From Paenibacillus sp. 1781tsa1 (GTDB lineage: Bacteria > Bacillota > Bacilli > Paenibacillales > Paenibacillaceae), in assembly GCF_024159265.1 (NCBI RefSeq), contig NZ_JAMYWY010000001.1, positions 3,906,001-3,970,000 of the forward strand: a stretch of 64,000 nt of DNA. Reading direction: 5' to 3'. Below, piece after piece: positions 28,700 to 36,299 of the stretch; position 1 is the stretch's first letter, and the number at the start of each line of letters is the position of its first letter. The translations under genes were made by a program, and so were the position numbers. The notes under the pieces were generated by a model that did not search any database, was not told the DNA's origin, and saw nothing but the letters and a program-made list of their open reading frames with translations.

Positions 28700-29290
28700 A
28701 TGGCCAATCGGCTCCAGTTACTACTCGCCTCAGATTTCCATAATTTAGGCTCTGCACTTCAGGAAGAAGTGTATTATGAATATTATAATATGGTACATGG
28801 TCTTATCGTTTATATCATCAAGGAGCGTGCTGCAGCAGAAGATATTATTCAGGAAGCTTTTATCAAAATCATTAAAAACAAACCCATTTTCGAAGACGAG
28901 GTCAAACTGAAAGCCTGGCTCAAGGTCGTCACACGGAACACAGCTATTAATTATCTGAGAAAAAATAAAAATAACCGTAACCAAGTGGATACGGATAGTG
29001 TTTTTATAGATATGGAGACGATGAATCAGACAGCAGCTTCCGTGGAAAGCATGGTAGAAACGCAGATGATGGAAGAGTCTATTGAATATTATCTTGGACA
29101 GCTCAAACCGGAATATCGTGTACTGGTGGAGTTACGGTGGAAAAAAGGTCTCTCCTACCGAGAGATGGCCGAACTGCTGGATACCTCCGAAGACATTGTG
29201 AAGCAACGCTTGTTCAGAGCCCGCGGCAGTATCAAGAAGAAATTACATAAGGAATGGGGTGGAAGCATTGAGCAAAGGCAAGTCCGATAA
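28700..29290 (+). CDS. ECF-type RNA polymerase sigma factor
   Basis: Extracytoplasmic-function sigma factor, 196 residues. Region 2 (about 20-85): AAEDIIQEAFIKIIKNKP followed by KLKAWLKVVTRNTAINYLRKNK, the core-binding and -10-recognition part. Region 4 (about 130-185): LKPEYRVLVELRWKKGLSYREMAELL with SEDIVKQRLFRARGSIKKKL, the -35 helix-turn-helix. The start is the ATG at 28700 with GGAG six bases upstream. It overlaps the next gene, a membrane protein that is the likely anti-sigma factor. Target promoters are unknown. Confidence 0.92.
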   Translation: MANRLQLLLASDFHNLGSALQEEVYYEYYNMVHGLIVYIIKERAAAEDIIQEAFIKIIKNKPIFEDEVKLKAWLKVVTRNTAINYLRKNKNNRNQVDTDSVFIDMETMNQTAASVESMVETQMMEESIEYYLGQLKPEYRVLVELRWKKGLSYREMAELLDTSEDIVKQRLFRARGSIKKKLHKEWGGSIEQRQVR

Positions 29291-30221
29291 GAACGTGGAG
29301 CCATTCGATTCAGAGCTGGAAGACGAATATTTCGACGCTGCGTTTGATCTGGCTTTTGATGAGGCTTTCCATCATGCCGTCTCTGCCCCTTCCGCCTCCC
29401 ATACCGAATCCATGCAGCAATCTTGGCAGAAGGTACACAGGGAAATTAACAAAATCGGTTTACGTAAAAAAAGAATACGTACCTTGCGACTTTCAGTTGT
29501 CGTAGCTGCATCGGTGACCATTGGGGCCGTTATTTTCAGCCTGCCGTCCGGTACGCAAGCGGTATCCCCGTTTGTACAATCCATCAAGGATTGGGGCAAT
29601 GGCATGAAATCCATTGTCATCGAGGATCGCACGACCCATCTGGGGGCTGATCCGTCAACAGCCAAAACGCCTCCACCTCCGGAAACGAGCTTAGATGACA
29701 TTCTTAAAGTACAAGAAGAAGAGGCTCTTAATACACCTTCGTATGAGTTATCGAGCCACCTGCTTCGTCCAGTACTTGTTACGGAAGAAATCGCCCGCGA
29801 AGGGTTCATGGGTGACTTTCTGTTATCCAAGGCCATTCCCGAGCGATTCAATAAGGTCAAATTCGAACTTGTGCTTGATACGGAAAACCCTGTGAATCCA
29901 GACGATTATTATGAGTCCAACCAAATGAGAGTTCAATATACCAGTGAAGGCAAGAGCATAGAGGATGAGATTATCCAGTTTGATTATGTTTATGTCATGC
30001 CTGGGGAGAAAATTGAAGGGGCCATGCTTCGTGATATGAGCACCGTCAAGCTGGCGGACGGCACGGAAGCACTGATGTATATCGGCCCACCCTATAACTC
30101 CTTTCAGTGGATGATGGGTTCCAACAATATGAGTCTGTTTGGCACCCTTTCGGAAGAAGAGATGACTGCGATTGCCAACGATTTTCAAGAGCAGAAGTTT
30201 CCCGGCAGCACCAGCCGATAA
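29259..30221 (+). CDS. Single-pass membrane protein, probable anti-sigma factor
   Basis: About 320 residues. The cytoplasmic N-terminus (about 1-75) is acidic (SELEDEYFDAAFDLAFDEAF), then basic, one membrane segment at about 80-100 (LRLSVVVAASVTIGAVIFSL), a Pro-rich linker (KTPPPPETS) and an extracellular domain of about 170 residues that resembles DUF4367 (IIQFDYVYVMPGEK, VKLADGTEALMYIG). The layout and the 32-base overlap with the sigma gene suggest that it holds the sigma factor at the membrane. No zinc-binding HxxxCxxC motif is seen. Start GTG at 29259 has AAGG six bases upstream; a TTG at 29268 is possible. Confidence 0.8.
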   Translation: MEALSKGKSDKNVEPFDSELEDEYFDAAFDLAFDEAFHHAVSAPSASHTESMQQSWQKVHREINKIGLRKKRIRTLRLSVVVAASVTIGAVIFSLPSGTQAVSPFVQSIKDWGNGMKSIVIEDRTTHLGADPSTAKTPPPPETSLDDILKVQEEEALNTPSYELSSHLLRPVLVTEEIAREGFMGDFLLSKAIPERFNKVKFELVLDTENPVNPDDYYESNQMRVQYTSEGKSIEDEIIQFDYVYVMPGEKIEGAMLRDMSTVKLADGTEALMYIGPPYNSFQWMMGSNNMSLFGTLSEEEMTAIANDFQEQKFPGSTSR

Positions 30222-30223
30222 GA

Positions 30224-30739
30224 TCAAAACAACACGGTGCCAGAGACATGTTTGCTTGTATCCGTGGTGCTTCCATCATACGCTGTATGGATACTGGTAA
30301 CGCGATAATAATATCCTGGCATAACGGTCCAATCCGATGTAGCATTCAGTAAGTTTGAATTCGTTGCAGTGTTGGAATTGGCTTTGAAAGTCACCCATAC
30401 TGTTCCTGTCCAGCGCTCAAGTCGATAATCTACGGAAAGTGTCTTCATTGCTGTATAGGTCGTGGTCTTGGTATTGACGATAGCCGACAGTCCTCCCCCA
30501 GGGATGACTGCACCGACCGCTTGATAGATATGTCCACGTTCGCGAGTGTTAGCGAGCGAATGGATGGATGGTTCTGGCGGCGGTGGAGCTGTAAGTGCAC
30601 CAGCAGAGGACACCTTGATAATCGGGCTTGCAACGGCTGGTTCAGACGTAGGTATAGCCAGGAGCGTCGGCACCATGAACAAGGCAACAAGTGTTATTTT
30701 TAGAATAGATGCTGCACTCTTCGTTTTCATTTTCCGCAT
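30224..30739 (-). CDS. Small secreted protein of unknown function
   Basis: 171 residues. A basic N-terminus (RKMKTKSAAS) and hydrophobic core (ILKITLVALFMVPTLLAI) form a signal peptide cleaved near AVAS. The mature part starts with a Pro-rich linker (TAPPPPEPS) and a beta-rich domain with repeated Thr/Asn, RLERWTGTVWVTFK and MPGYYYRVTSIH. I do not recognise the family with certainty. The start ATG at 30739 has GGAGG ten bases upstream. Its stop lies two bases from the stop of the convergent anti-sigma gene, so their transcripts must overlap. A hairpin stands in its leader. Confidence 0.72.
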   Translation of the reverse strand: MRKMKTKSAASILKITLVALFMVPTLLAIPTSEPAVASPIIKVSSAGALTAPPPPEPSIHSLANTRERGHIYQAVGAVIPGGGLSAIVNTKTTTYTAMKTLSVDYRLERWTGTVWVTFKANSNTATNSNLLNATSDWTVMPGYYYRVTSIHTAYDGSTTDTSKHVSGTVLF

Positions 30740-30821
30740 ATTGATCCATCCTCCGCTTCTATACTTCATTTTGTGTAAGGGTATAAACGGACGGATCGGG
30801 TGACAGGTTTCAAAAAAAATT

Positions 30822-30852
30822 AGACGCTCCGATGTTTCTGTCGGCAGCGTCT
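30822..30852 (-). terminator. Terminator-like hairpin in the leader of the 30224-30739 gene
   Basis: Stem AGACGCT / AGCGTCT continued by CCGA / TCGG with one bulged base. On the minus strand it is followed by AATTTTTTTT, on the plus strand by TTTTG. No gene ends here on either strand: the flanking genes diverge. It may be an attenuator about 85 bases upstream of the secreted-protein start. Confidence 0.6.
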
Positions 30853-30971
30853 TTTGTATTTTTTATACATTTCCAACATGGTGAAACCTAAATTATTCCA
30901 TCCCGTATGTATTCAGTAATGTATGCACGAAACCAAAGTAACCAACATGAGTTGCAAATGAGGTGTATCCC

Positions 30972-31616
30972 TTGAGTAAACTTCATTCCAAATCCAGAAG
31001 ACATCGTCACAATTCCAATCCGAATGAGTTACACATCGAAGTATCCCGATCGTTCAAACGTTGGCTTGTCATTCTAATGAGTGCGCTTACCGTCGGGACC
31101 TTAGTATATTTCTTGGCTACAGCCCGGGAAAACTGGATAAGCATGGGGATTGACCGCTATGTATTGCCCTTTATGATCTGGGGACTTGTACTATCCCCCA
31201 TCCTTGCTTTTCTTTTCCTCAGACAGAGTGGCCGAACCCTTTCCCACGTCAAATTTTTACGTGTTTTCGGGGTTGCTTTCTGCCTTCTGCCTCTGGCTCT
31301 TCTGTTTTACGTGTTACCTGCAACACTCGGCATGGTGAATGATCACTTAACCCAGTATAAACAAAATCCGGTGTTATCCACCACTAAGGTGGGGGACTAC
31401 AATTCCTACGAGATTACTTTCGTTGACATGTACGATATCATCACGATAAAGACACCGACGACAACCAAATCCACTCGAAAAAAGCTGAATATCCAGCATG
31501 ATCTCGCTCCTGGAGAGAATGTTTATGTTACTTATAAGCGAATTTATATCAAAAATAGCTTGGTCACAGAGAACCGTTACGCCGATATTGTCATTCACGC
31601 ACCCAAAGAATCATGA
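30972..31616 (+). CDS. Membrane protein of unknown function
   Basis: 214 residues from a TTG start preceded by GAGGTG. Three membrane segments are clear (about 30-50 WLVILMSALTVGTLVYFLA; about 65-85 YVLPFMIWGLVLSPILAFLF; about 100-125 VFGVAFCLLPLALLFYVLPA). The N-terminus is very basic with His/Arg (KSRRHRH). The C-terminal 90 residues are soluble and beta-rich (SYEITFVDMYDIITIKTPTT). No known domain recognised. A convergent terminator follows. Confidence 0.7.
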   Translation: MSKLHSKSRRHRHNSNPNELHIEVSRSFKRWLVILMSALTVGTLVYFLATARENWISMGIDRYVLPFMIWGLVLSPILAFLFLRQSGRTLSHVKFLRVFGVAFCLLPLALLFYVLPATLGMVNDHLTQYKQNPVLSTTKVGDYNSYEITFVDMYDIITIKTPTTTKSTRKKLNIQHDLAPGENVYVTYKRIYIKNSLVTENRYADIVIHAPKES

Positions 31617-31625
31617 GCATGCAAA

Positions 31626-31663
31626 GAAGCTGTACGATGACCATTACGTCACCATACAGCTTC
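31626..31663. terminator. Bidirectional terminator between convergent genes
   Basis: Nine-base perfect stem GAAGCTGTA / TACAGCTTC with further pairing inside. It lies ten bases past the plus-strand stop and 23 bases past the minus-strand stop, so it can serve both. T tracts on both sides are weak (ATTTG / TTTGC). Confidence 0.7.
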
Positions 31664-31685
31664 ATTTGTACCGATTTCGATCTGG

Positions 31686-33002
31686 CTATGCGCCTTCTTC
31701 TTCAACCAACAGTTCCAGCTTAATCACGTTCACTCGGGAAATCCGCTTATGCTCTGTCTCTTGAATGACAAATACATACCCCCCATACTCAACCGATTGA
31801 CCAACCTCAGGTGGAATGGTATCTACTCTGGAGTATAACCAGCCCCCGATGGTATCGTAATCGGCACGATCCATCTCCAGTCCGAATCGTTCACTGACTT
31901 CTTCAATCAGCATCAATCCATCAATGGAGTATTCCATCTCATCCACTTGCTCAATGGCAGGACGCTCCTGGTCGAATTCATCCTGAATCTCACCTACGAT
32001 CTCTTCCATGATATCTTCAAGCGTGACAAGCCCGGAGGTTCCCCCGTATTCATCAATCAGAATAGCAATCTGTGTCTTGCTACGCTGCATGCGCTTGAGC
32101 AGATCACTGATCAGTGTGGTATCTGGTACAGCCAGGATTGGTCGGATTACGGAAATGGTATCCGTAAGTTGGGATCGCATCAGATCCTTAATGTGAATAA
32201 AGCCGATAATATGATCCTTGTCTCCGTTATATACCGGATACCTTGTTCGCATACTCTCACTGGCAATCTCCAGATTTTCCAGCATGGACTCATTGGCATT
32301 CAGACAGATCATTTCCGTCCGCGGAATCATAATTTCACGGGCGGTTGTATCCGTAAAATCAAATATATTATCAACAAGTGCTAATTCAGTGTTATCAATT
32401 AAACCGCTCTTATTGCTTTCTTTCATCAGAATGCGTATTTCATCTTCGCTATGTGCCGAGTCCATCTCCGAAGCTGGTGCCATTCGGAACAGTCTCAACA
32501 AGCCGTTAGCCATACCGTTCAGTGCCCATATGAATGGATACATTAACTTGTAGAAGAACGTTAGCAAAGCCGCAGACCACAACGTGATCGTCTCAGATTT
32601 TCGAATCGCCATCGTTTTGGGAGCAAGTTCTCCCAGTACAATGTGCAAGATCGTAATAATCACAAATGCAATGGCAATAGAGATTCCATGAACGTAGACT
32701 GGTCCCAGTCCAAATGCGGTAAACACGGGCTCTAACAGATGTGCAATTGCCGGTTCTCCCAACCACCCGAGTCCCAGTGAAGCCAAAGTTATACCTAGTT
32801 GGCAAGCTGACAGATATGCATCCAGATTGCGTACGATATTGGAAGCATAGATGGCATTTTTGTTGCCTGTTTCCACCAAAGCCTCAATCCGACTTCCACG
32901 AACCTTCACCATCGCGAATTCCGCCGACACAAAGAAACCATTCATCAATACAAGTAAACCAATTAATACTAAATTTAAAATACTCGGTAAGGGGTCACTC
33001 AA
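31686..33002 (-). CDS. CNNM/CorC-HlyC family membrane protein (hemolysin C-like)
   Basis: 438-residue membrane protein of the DUF21-CBS-CorC_HlyC family, some members of which move magnesium or other divalent ions. The N-terminal DUF21 domain (about 5-190) has four hydrophobic segments (LVLIGLLVLMNGFFVSAEFAMV; ACQLGITLASLGLGWLG; ISIAIAFVIITILHIVLGE). Two CBS domains follow (MIPRTEMICLN; ILAVPDTTLISDLLKRM with AILIDEYGGTSGLVTLEDI), then the CorC C-terminal domain. The likely start is TTG at 33002 with AGGA upstream. A tiny ORF with a perfect binding site ends nine bases before it. Confidence 0.88.
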   Translation of the reverse strand: MSDPLPSILNLVLIGLLVLMNGFFVSAEFAMVKVRGSRIEALVETGNKNAIYASNIVRNLDAYLSACQLGITLASLGLGWLGEPAIAHLLEPVFTAFGLGPVYVHGISIAIAFVIITILHIVLGELAPKTMAIRKSETITLWSAALLTFFYKLMYPFIWALNGMANGLLRLFRMAPASEMDSAHSEDEIRILMKESNKSGLIDNTELALVDNIFDFTDTTAREIMIPRTEMICLNANESMLENLEIASESMRTRYPVYNGDKDHIIGFIHIKDLMRSQLTDTISVIRPILAVPDTTLISDLLKRMQRSKTQIAILIDEYGGTSGLVTLEDIMEEIVGEIQDEFDQERPAIEQVDEMEYSIDGLMLIEEVSERFGLEMDRADYDTIGGWLYSRVDTIPPEVGQSVEYGGYVFVIQETEHKRISRVNVIKLELLVEEEGA

Positions 33003-33011
33003 ATTTTCATC

Positions 33012-33035
33012 CTATTCGCCGTCATTCTTCGGCAA
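33012..33035 (-). CDS. Possible seven-residue leader peptide upstream of the CNNM gene
   Basis: TTG-initiated ORF encoding MPKNDGE and stop, nine bases after a near-perfect ribosome binding site AAGGAGGTGG (33042-33051). The stop lies nine bases before the CNNM start. The coding bases also form a hairpin (TTTGCCG / CGGCGAA). This is the strongest binding site nearby, yet no long frame uses it. Coupling or ion-sensing attenuation is a guess; it may equally be a chance ORF. Confidence 0.35.
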   Translation of the reverse strand: MPKNDGE

Positions 33036-33289
33036 ATAGGTCCACCTCCTTCGAAAATGTAGGATATTAGCCATTCTGCCGCTCATATGCAATTTCAACT
33101 TCCCAATGCTTCCACCTCCACCGTGTTCTGTCGAATAATAAAGATATGCTTCTTTTATTATATAATTCTACACTACACAGTCAATCCGTGTCCTATGACA
33201 ACGAAATGGCACAAACGCCTTATTTCTTTAACAAAAGTAACGATTTCTCTGTTTTTTTAAGATTTCACATACAATCATCTAACCAAACC

Positions 33290-33337
33290 AAAGAGAGTAT
33301 CCTCGCTCATGCTTTCGCATCGCTGGATACTCTCTTT
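33290..33337 (-). terminator. Terminator after the sigma/DUF1835 fusion gene
   Basis: Perfect 13-base stem AAAGAGAGTATCC / GGATACTCTCTTT with an inner hairpin ATGC TTTC GCAT. On the minus strand it lies about 40 bases past the stop at 33375; the trailing run there is short (GGTTTGG). On the plus strand it ends in TTTTTGC. The rest of 33052-33374 holds no gene I can support. Confidence 0.75.
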
Positions 33338-33374
33338 TTGCAATACTGTTATTTTCTCAGATTTTATCCACTAA

Positions 33375-34958
33375 TTACGATGTAGACTCAACCTCCACTA
33401 CGGTCTCAGAAGCGGAATTCCAGCGCCACCCGGCTTGTTTTCCGCTTTCGTTATGCAAACCACCGATCCAGAATTCATCCTGCTTCAGCAGCGCCCAATC
33501 GACTTCTCCATTCAACACCTGAATTCCGAGTTCCGTAAGCGACAGGACTCCGTCACGGAATGTTTCATCATGTTGCTTGAAATTAGGGAAAGTTGTTGCT
33601 CCAATCATCTGAAGCAGAGCATGAGGTCCTTCTGTCATCCGCTTCAGATGTGCCCAGTATTCAAGATCACCCATCCCGAGAATATGCAGCTTGTCCCCTA
33701 CCTCGCGAAATAATGGATACGGATGCTCTACCCCTGCTCTAATGGTCTCCAGTGTGGTCTGCTCAATCAGCCCCAGACCGTTTGATACAGATGGCAGACG
33801 GGACAAATGTGCCTTAAATGCAGCTTTTGCAAAGGGTAGCGCAGAAGTGTCTGCCTGCAAGTAATCCAGATGATGCCGGAAATCCGTTGACGTATAGGCT
33901 TCCCAGAACTGTGCACCGGCTTGTAACTCATTTCTCTCAATCACATGCCAACTCCCAGACAGCCGTTCGATCTGAGAGGAGGTAAGCTGTCCCAGTCCTC
34001 TAAAGTGCTCAATCTCTGGATACGAGTCAATACAGAGCAGATTCAGTTTCGTATTCTGGAGTGCTTGTCCTTTGAAATAATGTAACAGGTAAGATAACAT
34101 CGTCTGATCATAGAGATCATATTCGAACCATAAGACAATCTCCTTATATTGTTGAAAGGAATGCAACTTGCGTTCAAGCTCCTCAATCTGCAAGTATTCC
34201 GTCTGTGGAATGCCCAACTGCCGTTCCAATACGGAGGCCCGATTCTTCCGCTCTTTCGCATCTTCCATATCTTGGGCTACCGGTCCGAATGTGTACAATT
34301 CTCTCCATACGAGGATATCTCCCTCGATTCCACTCTCTCTTAAACGATTGGCAGCGTGATCCCCATTCATAATGTGTAACAATCCTTTTCCTCCTTCATA
34401 TAAGTCATTGAACATAGAGACCAGATCCCTCACGGGCATAGAGCGCTTGAGTTTGGATCGGGCATCGAACAGCCTTTTCTTTAATGCAGGTACGTTGACC
34501 CCGAGGAAATCCGATATTTCCTTAAGCGAGTATCCTTCCAAATAAAACAGTTCAACAGCTATCCGCATCGATGATGGCAGTATTGCAATACAATCACGCA
34601 GCGTACGATTCATTTCGTTTTGCACCGCTTGTTCTTCGGGATTATGCGCCTGATCCTCTTCATGGAATACATGCTCCAGCTCCTGAACTGGAATCATCGT
34701 ATGTTGCTTGCGTCTTAGCCAGCGATAACACTGCCTCTCCACGATCACCTTGAACCACCCCGGAAAAGCCTCTAGGTCCTCCAGTTTGGACAGATTGGCA
34801 AAGGCTTCCGTAAAGGCTTCCTGCACAACATCTTCTGCCCAAAATGGTTCCCCTAACCGGTGGTAGGCTACAGCAAGAGCCATTCCGCGATATTGCGACA
34901 TCAGTTGTGCGTAAGCTTCGGGTTCGCCCTTCATTGCTCCTTCAATCCATGACTTCAA
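33375..34958 (-). CDS. ECF sigma factor fused to a DUF1835 domain
   Basis: 527 residues. Residues 1-175 are a sigma-70-like ECF factor: region 2 has FWAEDVVQEAFTEAFANL and FPGWFKVIVERQCYRWLRRK, and region 4 has LPSSMRIAVELFYLEGYSLK with ISDFLGVNVPALKKRLFDARSKLKR. From about 193 a DUF1835 domain begins: LLHIMNGDHAANRLRESG then IEGDILVWRELYTFGPV, continuing to about 310. The remaining part to 527 is mostly helical and resembles the C-terminal half of DUF1835 proteins. Start TTG has GGGAG nine bases upstream. There is no separate anti-sigma gene, so the C-terminal part may control the sigma domain. The join is in frame and without low-quality sequence. Confidence 0.85.
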   Translation of the reverse strand: MKSWIEGAMKGEPEAYAQLMSQYRGMALAVAYHRLGEPFWAEDVVQEAFTEAFANLSKLEDLEAFPGWFKVIVERQCYRWLRRKQHTMIPVQELEHVFHEEDQAHNPEEQAVQNEMNRTLRDCIAILPSSMRIAVELFYLEGYSLKEISDFLGVNVPALKKRLFDARSKLKRSMPVRDLVSMFNDLYEGGKGLLHIMNGDHAANRLRESGIEGDILVWRELYTFGPVAQDMEDAKERKNRASVLERQLGIPQTEYLQIEELERKLHSFQQYKEIVLWFEYDLYDQTMLSYLLHYFKGQALQNTKLNLLCIDSYPEIEHFRGLGQLTSSQIERLSGSWHVIERNELQAGAQFWEAYTSTDFRHHLDYLQADTSALPFAKAAFKAHLSRLPSVSNGLGLIEQTTLETIRAGVEHPYPLFREVGDKLHILGMGDLEYWAHLKRMTEGPHALLQMIGATTFPNFKQHDETFRDGVLSLTELGIQVLNGEVDWALLKQDEFWIGGLHNESGKQAGWRWNSASETVVEVESTS

Positions 34959-35091
34959 TGCTATAGACTCCCTTCATATAGGCATGTTGCTGGTCTGTTC
35001 ATATATAAGTGCCATCTTTTTATCAAAAGGTTACGTATGACTCAATTATTTAGCCGTTTTGAATAACTGCTTATGTAAAAAGCTGCCCCGT

Positions 35092-35122
35092 TTGCGGATA
35101 ACCTCCACATTCTCGGGACAGC
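35092..35122 (-). terminator. Terminator after gerQ
   Basis: Stem GCTGCCCCG / CGGGACAGC with one mismatch, followed on the minus strand by TTTTTACAT. It lies about 60 bases past the gerQ stop. Confidence 0.75.
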
Positions 35123-35179
35123 CTGCAATTCACTATGTGTTAAACCTGTCAAATATCAATTGAAATCGAGAAGCGCCAA

Positions 35180-35698
35180 TTAGAATCTGCTTGGAGCTTG
35201 TGGGTAGTTGCCTACCACGCCCGGATATTGATACAACAATGGCTCATCAAATGTAGCATAGTCGAAGTTGACCATCAACAGCATAATCCGTCTTCCTGTC
35301 TTCGGGTCGCTGATAATAATATGGTCACGGCCCGCTGCTTCAATAATACCTTGGAATATGCGAGCGTTCCATTCTTTGTTGCCTTCATATGTCATGTAGA
35401 ACGTGCCGTACTTCCCAAGATTCAGACGCAGAATATTTTCAATGTATGACTGTTCAAATTGAGGAGCCGTTGTCGTAACTACAGCACCCGTAGGTGTCAT
35501 TGGACTTCCGCTGGATACGAGTGGCGGTACACTAGTCGAGCTAGGAGATACCATCCCTGGTGTTGGCGACATGGAAGGCATTCCGTTACCAATTTTGTAT
35601 GACGTACCTTGAACCTGAGAATTGGCTTGTTGACCCAATACGGAATTCGCTTGCTGACCCAATGTTTGAGTCGTCGGTTGATACGGTTGATTAATCAT
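35180..35698 (-). CDS. gerQ: Spore coat protein GerQ
   Basis: Spore coat protein needed for CwlJ function in cortex lysis during germination; in Bacillus it is cross-linked by transglutaminase. 172 residues. The first 85 are low-complexity and rich in Gln, Pro, Ser and Thr, including the repeat LGQQANS twice. The conserved C-terminal domain (about 88-160) reads QSYIENILRLNLGKYGTFYM, then EGNKEWNARIFQGIIEAAGRD and HIIISDPKTGRRIMLLMVNF. It follows cwlJ after 18 bases on the same strand, as in Bacillus. Expression in the mother cell late in sporulation is expected from the family. Confidence 0.93.
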   Translation of the reverse strand: MINQPYQPTTQTLGQQANSVLGQQANSQVQGTSYKIGNGMPSMSPTPGMVSPSSTSVPPLVSSGSPMTPTGAVVTTTAPQFEQSYIENILRLNLGKYGTFYMTYEGNKEWNARIFQGIIEAAGRDHIIISDPKTGRRIMLLMVNFDYATFDEPLLYQYPGVVGNYPQAPSRF

Positions 35699-35716
35699 AG
35701 TGATTCCTCCCCAAAT

Positions 35717-36139
35717 TTAATAGACTTCCGGACAGTCGTCGCCTGTCGGACTGAAGAAACAATGTGCTTTGAAACGTCCTGTATTTTGCTGGTTATACCA
35801 CGTATCCGGACAGTCGCCCACAGGTCGGAAAAACCACAACGAATTGCTGGCTGGCCAAAAACGTTCTCCATTAATTACACGTTGCGCCAAACGAATCTCG
35901 GATTGTCTCGCCCGTTGGTAGAAGTATCCCTTCTGTGTTGACTCGAAGCCTCCGGGGTTCTGAAATACCATGCGGTTGATGTCGCGAATATCTCTAAAGT
36001 CCAGACAATCCACCAACACCCGGTTCACACCTACATTACCTACAAGCAGCATGCCTTGTTCGCCGTCACCTTCAGCCTCCGCCCTCAGCAGCCTAGCCAG
36101 CAGCTTGACGTCCTCTGAGTTGGCTTTAATAACAGCCAT
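35717..36139 (-). CDS. cwlJ: Spore cortex-lytic cell wall hydrolase CwlJ
   Basis: Hydrolase that degrades spore cortex peptidoglycan during germination, especially in response to calcium-dipicolinate. 140 residues, normal for CwlJ, with no signal peptide. The Hydrolase_2 (SleB-type) domain fills the protein: LLARLLRAEAEGDGEQGMLLVGNV carries the catalytic Glu region, then VNRVL, FQNPGGFES, and WPASNSLWFFRPVGDCPDTWYNQ toward the end. The ATG at 36139 has GGAGG nine bases upstream; the frame remains open for another 103 codons but that part is unlike any CwlJ. Forms an operon with gerQ. Confidence 0.93.
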   Translation of the reverse strand: MAVIKANSEDVKLLARLLRAEAEGDGEQGMLLVGNVGVNRVLVDCLDFRDIRDINRMVFQNPGGFESTQKGYFYQRARQSEIRLAQRVINGERFWPASNSLWFFRPVGDCPDTWYNQQNTGRFKAHCFFSPTGDDCPEVY

Positions 36140-36242
36140 AGTCTGTTTCCTCCTTTGTTTCAGCTGTTCATCACCGTACATCGTATTGTGCAGGAGCCCA
36201 TTCGGTGACACGATTCCATCTTTTTTCCATAAAAAAAAGCCC

Positions 36243-36267
36243 GGAACCTCACCCACGGTGAAGTTCC
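36243..36267 (-). terminator. Terminator after the duplicated-domain protein gene
   Basis: Stem GGAACCTCACC / GGTGAAGTTCC with one internal mismatch, followed on the minus strand by GGGCTTTTTTTT. It lies about 30 bases beyond the stop at 36300. Confidence 0.9.
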
Positions 36268-36299
36268 AAAGCAAGTTATTTCTTATAATACTCGCCTGT

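Noticed and set aside
30224..30230. Frameshift joining the anti-sigma gene with the convergent gene
   Set aside because: The two genes are on opposite strands with separate stops; each has sensible domain structure.
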